Positions 14,485 through 19,659 of a stretch of 19,659 bases of DNA are shown one piece after another. The DNA lies in contig JAFAWZ010000149.1 of assembly GCA_019241495.1 (NCBI GenBank), forward strand, positions 1-19,659. The letters run 5' to 3'. Position 1 is the first letter of the stretch. Each line of letters opens with the position of its first letter. The notes below the pieces were generated by a model. The model did not search any database and was not told where the DNA came from. It saw only the letters and a program-made list of their open reading frames with translations. Made by a program: the position numbers and the translations under genes. Source of the DNA: Acidimicrobiales bacterium (lineage in GTDB: Bacteria; Actinomycetota; Acidimicrobiia; Acidimicrobiales; Palsa-688).

Positions 14485-17400
14485 ATGAGCGAGGCGGCCG
14501 TCGAGGAGCTCAAGGCCTTCGCCCGACAGGTCCTCGCTCCTGCGGTCTACCCCGAACGCATCCCTCTGGAGGTCACCGCCCGCCATCTCCCAGGTGAACC
14601 GCTCCCGCCCGACCAGGCGGTGGCGGGCCGGTTCCATCCCTTCGAGCTCGGACAAAGGTGGGGGGGCATGTGGGGCACCACCTGGTTCCGCTGCCGGGCC
14701 TCGGTGCCCGACGCGTGGGCCGGCCGACCAGTGGCCGCCCTGGTCCATCTCGGTGGTGCCCGTACCGTCGGCTTCAGCGCCGAGGGCCTCATATGGAGCC
14801 CGGACCTCACCCCGGAGCGAGGTCTCCACCACGCCCACCGTGAGTACCTGATCCATGAGGCCGCCGAGCGTCCCGGACCGGTCGACTTCTATATCGAAGC
14901 GGCGGCCAACCCCATCCCGCGCTGGCACGCCCCAGAATGGCCCCGGCTGGACCCGGATTACGCCGGGCCGCCTCTCTACGCGCTGGAGCAGGCCGAGCTG
15001 GCCACCATCGACCGGGTGGTCGAGGCGTTCTACTTCGACGTGCAGGTGGCCATCCAGATCGCCGAAAGCCTGCCCGGCCGCCGGGACGTGGTCCTCGCCG
15101 CCTTGCAGGAGGCGGTCAGATGGGCGACGGAGGGGGAGCGGGGCGCGCTCTCCGAGGCACGCGCTGCCCTCCGCCCCCTCTTCGAGCCGGGTCCGTCCCG
15201 GCGGCCGGCCGACCACACCGTTACCGCGGTGGGGCACGCCCACATCGACAGCGCCTGGCTGTGGCCGGTGCGCGAGACCAAGCGCAAGTGCGCCCGTACC
15301 TTCGCCAACCAGCTTCGGATGATGGACGACTATCCCGAGCACCGCTTCGCCTGCAGCCAGGCGGTGCAGTACCAATGGGTCAAGGAGGGCTATCCGGACC
15401 TGTACGAGCGGATCCGATGCCGGGTGGCCGACGGTCGTTGGGAGCCGGTCGGAGGCATGTGGGTCGAAGCCGACAGCAACATCCCCTCCGGCGAGTCCCT
15501 GGTCCGCCAGTTCGTCCACGGAAAGCGGTTCTTCCTGGACGAGTTCGGGATCGAGACCCACGAGATGTGGATACCCGACGTGTTCGGCTACTCGGCCGCC
15601 CTACCCCAGATCGCGACCCAGGCCGGCGTCACCGCTCTCGTCACCCAGAAGATGAGCTGGAACGACACCAACGTGTTCCCCCACTCGACCTTCTGGTGGG
15701 AGGGCCACGACGGCAGCCGCGTTCTCGCCCACTTCCCGCCCGCCGATACCTACAACGGCGAGTTCGCCGTCGCCGAGCTGGCCGCCGACCAGCGTAACTT
15801 CAAGGAGGCGGGCCGTTCCCACCACACCCTTTACCCTTACGGGTACGGAGACGGCGGGGGTGGCCCGACCCGCCAGATGCTCGAATCGGCTCGCCGCTTG
15901 GCTGCCGTCGACGGCCTGCCCGAGGTGCGGATCGGGACGGTGGCCGGGTTCCTCGGGCAGCTCCGTGTCGAGGATGCCGACCTCCGGACGTGGGTCGGAG
16001 AGCTCTACCTGGAGGCCCACCGGGCCACCAGCACCACCCACGCCGACGCCAAGTGGGGTAACCGGCGGGGGGAGGAGGCCCTCCGGGCCGCCGAGATGTG
16101 GTCGGTAGCGGCCGGCTTGGACGAGCGAGCCGAGTTGGATGGCTTGTGGAAGACGCTTCTCTTGAACCAGTTCCACGACATCCTGCCCGGGTCGAGCATC
16201 AGGTGGGTCTACCAGGACAGCGCGGCTGATCACGAGCGGATCCTCGCCGCGGCCGGTGCTCTCATCGACCGGTCCCACCGCACCCTCCTCGACAGTGGCC
16301 CCGGCCACACCGTCTTCAACCCCAGCTCCTTCGAGCGCCACGAGGTGGTCGAGCTGCCGAACGGCGGGCTGAGCCACGTGCAGGTGCCAGCCTGCGGCTG
16401 GGCGCCCGTGCCCTCGCCGGCCCCCGGCCCCCCCCGCCGGGCCGACCAGGTCGACTCTCACCCCGGCTGTCTGGACAACGGCATCCTCCGCGTCACCTAC
16501 GACGGCCTCGGCCTGATCACGTCCATCTGGGATCACGAGGCCGAGCGCGAGGTCATCGCCCCGGGAGAGCGGGGCAACCTGTTCCAGCTGCACGAAGACC
16601 GGCCCAAAGCCTTCGACGCCTGGGACGTCGATCGGGACTACCTGGACCGTTTCGTCGACCTCACCGACCTGGAGGCTGTGGAGCTCCGGACGCCCGACCC
16701 GCTCCGGGCCGAGGTCGTGCTCGTGCGGCGATTCGGGGAGTCCCGGCTCGTCCAGACCATGCGCCTCACCTCCGGGTCTCGGCGCATCGAGTTCCACACC
16801 GAGGTCGACTGGAACGAGCGTCACCGTTTCTTGAAGGTCGCCTTCCCCGTGGCAGTTCGAGCCACCCGGGCCACCTACGAGATCCAGCACGGCCACATCG
16901 AGCGGCCCACCGTGGAGAACACCAGCTGGGACGAGGCCCGCTTCGAGGTCTCGGCCCACCGCTGGGCCCACCTGGGCGAGGCCGGCTACGGCGTGGCTCT
17001 GATCAACGACTGCAAGTACGGATACGACGTCCGCGGCCACACCATGAGGTTGTCGTTGCTGCGCGGCCCCGGCTACCCCGACCCTCAGGCTGACCAGGGT
17101 CGTCACCGGTTCGCCTACGCGCTCCTGCCCCATCTGGGAGACCTCCGCCAGGGCCGGGTGGTCGAAGAGGCCGAGGCTTTCAACCTGCCCCTCGCCATCC
17201 GTTCCGGCACCCGGGCCGGGCCGGGCCAGATCGTCACGGTAGATCGGCCCGGAGTCAGCGTCGAAGCTCTCAAGTGGGCCGACGACGGCGATGGGATCGT
17301 CCTCAGGCTCTGCGAGGTGCACGGGTCGCGCGGCCCCGTCCGGGTCTCGCTGGCCAAGCCGTTCGCCTCGGTACGCCGCGCCGACCTCCTCGAGCGGGTC

Positions 17401-17490
17401 ACCGACGAGCTGACTCCCGAAGGCAGGACCGTGACGGTCCACCTACGCCCCTTCGAGCTCGTCACCTTGCGGTTCGAACCACGCGTCTAG
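14485..17490 (+). CDS. Alpha-mannosidase, glycoside hydrolase family 38
   Basis: This is a 1,001-residue zinc-dependent retaining alpha-mannosidase, predicted to release mannose from oligosaccharides or mannosylated glycoconjugates. Zinc ligands and catalytic residues are visible: GHAHIDSAWLWP (H253 and D255 in the usual HxD pair, H251 just before), the nucleophile D365 in WIPDVFGYSAALPQI, and LLNQFHDILPGSSI with H564. SWNDTNVFPHSTFWWEG is another family landmark. An N-terminal beta-sandwich-like region (about 1-240) and a long C-terminal beta domain (about 600-1001, starting around TVFNPSSFERHEVVELPN) match the bacterial GH38 layout. I see no signal peptide, so a cytoplasmic location is likely. 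The ATG at 14485 lacks a clear Shine-Dalgarno sequence. A C8 run (16428-16435) lies in a Pro-rich linker and does not break the frame. Confidence 0.93.
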   Translation: MSEAAVEELKAFARQVLAPAVYPERIPLEVTARHLPGEPLPPDQAVAGRFHPFELGQRWGGMWGTTWFRCRASVPDAWAGRPVAALVHLGGARTVGFSAEGLIWSPDLTPERGLHHAHREYLIHEAAERPGPVDFYIEAAANPIPRWHAPEWPRLDPDYAGPPLYALEQAELATIDRVVEAFYFDVQVAIQIAESLPGRRDVVLAALQEAVRWATEGERGALSEARAALRPLFEPGPSRRPADHTVTAVGHAHIDSAWLWPVRETKRKCARTFANQLRMMDDYPEHRFACSQAVQYQWVKEGYPDLYERIRCRVADGRWEPVGGMWVEADSNIPSGESLVRQFVHGKRFFLDEFGIETHEMWIPDVFGYSAALPQIATQAGVTALVTQKMSWNDTNVFPHSTFWWEGHDGSRVLAHFPPADTYNGEFAVAELAADQRNFKEAGRSHHTLYPYGYGDGGGGPTRQMLESARRLAAVDGLPEVRIGTVAGFLGQLRVEDADLRTWVGELYLEAHRATSTTHADAKWGNRRGEEALRAAEMWSVAAGLDERAELDGLWKTLLLNQFHDILPGSSIRWVYQDSAADHERILAAAGALIDRSHRTLLDSGPGHTVFNPSSFERHEVVELPNGGLSHVQVPACGWAPVPSPAPGPPRRADQVDSHPGCLDNGILRVTYDGLGLITSIWDHEAEREVIAPGERGNLFQLHEDRPKAFDAWDVDRDYLDRFVDLTDLEAVELRTPDPLRAEVVLVRRFGESRLVQTMRLTSGSRRIEFHTEVDWNERHRFLKVAFPVAVRATRATYEIQHGHIERPTVENTSWDEARFEVSAHRWAHLGEAGYGVALINDCKYGYDVRGHTMRLSLLRGPGYPDPQADQGRHRFAYALLPHLGDLRQGRVVEEAEAFNLPLAIRSGTRAGPGQIVTVDRPGVSVEALKWADDGDGIVLRLCEVHGSRGPVRVSLAKPFASVRRADLLERVTDELTPEGRTVTVHLRPFELVTLRFEPRV

Positions 17491-17493
17491 GTT
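17488..17493 (+). promoter_or_regulatory. Candidate -10 box, leaderless promoter of the LLM oxidoreductase
   Basis: TAGGTT followed by 8 bases and the GTG at 17502. Its first three bases are the TAG stop codon of the mannosidase gene. The oxidoreductase could thus be transcribed on its own as well as by read-through. Confidence 0.4.
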
Positions 17494-17501
17494 CGTAGGC
17501 C

Positions 17502-18539
17502 GTGAAGCTCGGATTGCAGCTCGGCCACTGGGAGGCGGGCCCGCCCGCCGACGCCCTGCAGAGATTGTTGGAAGCCGAGAAGCTCGGCTTCGACATTGCC
17601 TTCACGGCCGAGCTGTGGGGCTCCGATGCCTTCACGCCGTTGGCCTGGTGGGGGTCGCAGACCAGCCGCATCAAGCTCGGGACCTCCATCGTCCAGATGT
17701 CGGCTCGGACACCGGCGGCCACGGCCATGCAGGCCGTCACCTTGGATCACTTGTCCGGCGGGCGTCTCGTCCTGGGTCTCGGGCTGTCGGGCCCCCAAGT
17801 GGTGGAGGGATGGTACGGCCAGCCCTTCTCCAAGCCGCTGGCCCGCACCCGGGAGTACGTGGGCGTGGTACGCCAGGTGCTGGCCCGGGAAGCGCCGGTA
17901 ACCAGCGATGGGCCCCACTTCCCGCTGCCATATCGCGGCGCGGGTGCCATGGGGCTGGGCAAGCCGCTGCGTCCCATCGTCCACCCGCTGCGGGGCGACC
18001 TGCCGATCTATCTCGGGGCGGAAGGCCCCCGGAACGTCGCTCTCACCGCGGAGATCGCCGATGGCTGGCTTCCCATCTTCTTCGCTCCGAGGGTGGGGGA
18101 CATGTACGCATCGTGGCTCAAGGAGGGCTTCTCCCGGCCCGACGCCCGCCGCCACCCGCGGGACTTCGAGATCGCCGCGAGCTGCCAGGTCGTGGTCACC
18201 GGCGAGCGTGAGCGGGTGCTCGAGTCCATGAAGCCGAGACTCGGCTTCTACATCGGGGGCATGGGCGCGAGAGAGATGAACTTCCACAAGAACGTGTTCT
18301 CCCGGATGGGTTACGAGAAGGAAGCCGATCAGATCCAGGGTCTGTTCCTCGAGGGCCGACGAGACGAGGCGATAGCCGCCGTGCCCCTGGCCATGGTCGA
18401 GGACGTCTCGTTGGTCGGGACCCGAGAGCAGATCCGGGCCCAGCTGCCCATGTGGGAGGAGGCCGGGGTCACCACGCTGGTCGTCGGGGCCCGCAGCCTC
18501 GACGAGATGCGCCAGCTGGCCGAAGTGGTCCTCGCCTGA
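17502..18539 (+). CDS. LLM-class oxidoreductase, probably F420-dependent
   Basis: This is a 345-residue luciferase-like monooxygenase fold protein. Such actinobacterial enzymes usually use the deazaflavin F420 for hydride transfer. Visible landmarks are the N-terminal strand MKLGLQLGHWE, LLEAEKLGFDIAFTAELWGSDAF, RIKLGTSIVQMSARTPAATAMQAVTLDHLSGGRLVLGLG read in pieces (RIKLGTSIVQ, then RTPAATAMQA, then LDHLSGGRLVLGLG), DLPIYLGAEGP, AEIADGWLPIFF, and a late VGTREQIRAQLPMWEEAGVTTLVV. These are the usual strand-helix elements of the F420 LLM family. The substrate is unknown. The start is a GTG 11 bases after the mannosidase stop. The gene ends 10 bases from the stop of the convergent CoA-transferase. 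FMN use instead of F420 cannot be excluded. Confidence 0.88.
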   Translation: MKLGLQLGHWEAGPPADALQRLLEAEKLGFDIAFTAELWGSDAFTPLAWWGSQTSRIKLGTSIVQMSARTPAATAMQAVTLDHLSGGRLVLGLGLSGPQVVEGWYGQPFSKPLARTREYVGVVRQVLAREAPVTSDGPHFPLPYRGAGAMGLGKPLRPIVHPLRGDLPIYLGAEGPRNVALTAEIADGWLPIFFAPRVGDMYASWLKEGFSRPDARRHPRDFEIAASCQVVVTGERERVLESMKPRLGFYIGGMGAREMNFHKNVFSRMGYEKEADQIQGLFLEGRRDEAIAAVPLAMVEDVSLVGTREQIRAQLPMWEEAGVTTLVVGARSLDEMRQLAEVVLA

Positions 18540-18543
18540 CGAC

Positions 18544-18559
18544 CCGGGGCTATCCCCGG
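18544..18559. terminator. Candidate bidirectional terminator hairpin between LLM oxidoreductase and CoA-transferase
   Basis: CCGGGG (18544-18549), loop CTAT, CCCCGG (18554-18559) is a perfect 6-bp GC stem. It spans the end of the CoA-transferase gene, whose TAG stop lies in the loop, and starts 5 bases after the oxidoreductase stop. There is no T-run on either strand, so intrinsic termination would be weak, but the position between convergent genes is right. Confidence 0.35.
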
Positions 18560-19659
18560 CCCGAGTCCACGGGCACATCCGAATCATCGAGGAACGGGCT
18601 GAGCGGATGGGGTAGGTCCAGGCCCGCGACCCGGCGGTTCTCGAACGACCCGGAGGCCAGCAGGTCGGGCCCGGGCGAACGCCCGGCCGGTCGGAGCCGC
18701 CCCGAGCCCGGGCCGAGGAGGGGTTGAGTGGCCGCCGCGAGGGACACCTCGACCTGCTCGACCTGCTTCCCGAGGTCCCTGACCACGATGGCGGCCAGGA
18801 TCGCCAAGGTGGCGGTGAGACCCGTGATGGGGTCGGGGTAGCTGACCAGGGGAGGGGAGTAGGTCCCGTCGTCTCGCTCGCCCAGACCCAGCGCGGCGTG
18901 CACGCCGCTGCCGTACGCGACCCAGTCGCGGTGAGGGCCTGGGGGGAAGGCGGGCATGGACACCCCGACCGGCCCGGCCGGCAGCGGCGAGAAACCGAAG
19001 TTCGCCATCACCCGGGGCGAGAACGAGTCGACCACCACCGCGCACCGCCGGGCCAGCCGGGCGAACTCCTCGCGGTCGGCCGCGACCCGCAAGTCGAGCG
19101 CCACCCGGTTCTTGCCCCGGTTCAAGGCGTTCCACATGGCCGAGTCCCGGCCCGGCTCCCGTAGCCGGCCGTACGGGTGGATGCCCCCACCGCGTGTGGC
19201 CCGGAAGCCGTCGAGGCGGGCGTCGGGCTCCACCTTGTGGACGGTGGCTCCGAGCCCGGCCAGGAGCCAAGTGGCGAGCGGCCCGGCCCACATGGCGGTC
19301 AGGTCGCACACCTCGACCCCCTCGAGCGGACGGGTCCGAGACGTAGCCGCGGCACGCGCCTCGACGGCGCGCACCGCGCCGACCACTATCGGCGGCCGGC
19401 GCGCTTCGCGGTGCCACGGCCGGTACTCGCACACCGCCAGCCGCCACTCCTGGGCGGCCGCCGCTACTTTCGCGGCGTCCGCGTCTGTGGGCAGGGTGCC
19501 GAGCACCGTCTCGAAGCTCTCCCGGTCACCCGGGGAGCCCAAGTCGGCATGCAGCCATCCTCCGCCGGGTGCCTGGACAGGGGGCGGGATGGGCTGGCCG
19601 GCAGGCGACCGGTAGGCCACGGCCATGACCTCGGGAAGGAAGACCTGGGTCGCCACGCC
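18550..19659 (-). CDS. Family III CoA-transferase (CaiB/BaiF type), 5' end outside the window
   Basis: This enzyme class moves coenzyme A between carboxylic acids. At least 369 codons are present. The frame is open to the right edge; a GTG at 19656 exists, but the sequence there (QVFLPEVMAVAYRSPAGQP) looks internal. After about 105 residues that resemble the end of one CoA-transferase-like half comes a typical CaiB N-terminal start: LEGVEVCDLTAMWAGPLATWLLAGLGATVHKVEPD, read as GVEVCDLTAMWAGPLATWLL then GATVHKVEPD. NRGKNRVALDLR follows. The Asp in VSYPDPITGLTATLAIL sits where the catalytic Asp of the family is expected. The C-terminus then ends soon after, in a Gly/Pro-rich tail, so this second half is shorter than a full 390-residue CaiB protein. 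The protein may therefore be a fused two-half CoA-transferase. The substrate is unknown; the nearby acyl-CoA dehydrogenase suggests acyl-CoA breakdown. Confidence 0.85.
   Translation of the reverse strand, partial: GVATQVFLPEVMAVAYRSPAGQPIPPPVQAPGGGWLHADLGSPGDRESFETVLGTLPTDADAAKVAAAAQEWRLAVCEYRPWHREARRPPIVVGAVRAVEARAAATSRTRPLEGVEVCDLTAMWAGPLATWLLAGLGATVHKVEPDARLDGFRATRGGGIHPYGRLREPGRDSAMWNALNRGKNRVALDLRVAADREEFARLARRCAVVVDSFSPRVMANFGFSPLPAGPVGVSMPAFPPGPHRDWVAYGSGVHAALGLGERDDGTYSPPLVSYPDPITGLTATLAILAAIVVRDLGKQVEQVEVSLAAATQPLLGPGSGRLRPAGRSPGPDLLASGSFENRRVAGLDLPHPLSPFLDDSDVPVDSGRG

Noticed and set aside
16428..16435. C8 homopolymer in the mannosidase as a phase-variation switch
   Set aside because: It lies in a Pro-rich linker of a GC-rich genome where such runs are expected, and the frame is intact. 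A single window cannot show length variation.
14257..17442. Two long minus-strand open frames opposite the mannosidase
   Set aside because: They are antisense to a GH38 protein with all catalytic residues, and show no motifs of their own.

Overview
The window is very GC-rich, densely packed bacterial chromosome. Several things point to a high-GC actinobacterium: an F420-type luciferase-like oxidoreductase, an MshB/Mca-like zinc deacetylase, GTG starts, ATGA/GTGA gene overlaps, and TAnnnT boxes placed only 6-8 bases before start codons, as in leaderless transcription. An uncultured lineage near Acidimicrobiia is possible, but this is inference; there is no rRNA or marker gene to prove it.

Layout. 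(1) 2-7832, plus strand: a recC-recB-recD operon. recC is cut by the left window edge; recB and recD are complete, and each start overlaps the previous stop by 4 bases. The products would form the RecBCD helicase-nuclease that processes double-strand breaks. recD carries an in-frame palindromic insert (6898-7031). (2) 11860-7888, minus strand: a MoxR ATPase, a DUF58 protein and a TgpA-like membrane transglutaminase, again joined by 4-base overlaps. This is a classic three-gene module of the cell envelope. (3) 11969-12109: a possible 46-residue membrane peptide. (4) 13397-12126, minus strand: an acyl-CoA dehydrogenase. (5) 13398-13616: a divergent promoter region holding a 10/20-bp tandem repeat array and a dyad. 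(6) 13617-18539, plus strand: a PIG-L/MshB-like deacetylase, a GH38 alpha-mannosidase and an F420-type LLM oxidoreductase. (7) 19659-18550, minus strand: a family III CoA-transferase cut by the right edge, convergent with the oxidoreductase.

The most unusual signal is the recD element. It is a 134-bp imperfect palindrome with a perfect 18-bp outer stem and a 21-bp inner stem with two mismatches. It sits between two helicase motifs without breaking the frame. Read on either strand it is open for 44 codons and gives the same peptide ends (KLSQN...SFATAS). This resembles the Rickettsia palindromic elements that insert into protein genes, here in an apparent actinobacterium. The second signal is the repeated leaderless-promoter pattern (TAGGAT, TATGGT, TAGGCT, TAGGTT). 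The third is the helically phased repeat array upstream of the deacetylase.

No tRNA, rRNA, CRISPR array or transposase gene was seen. No gene-free stretch exceeds 300 bases.
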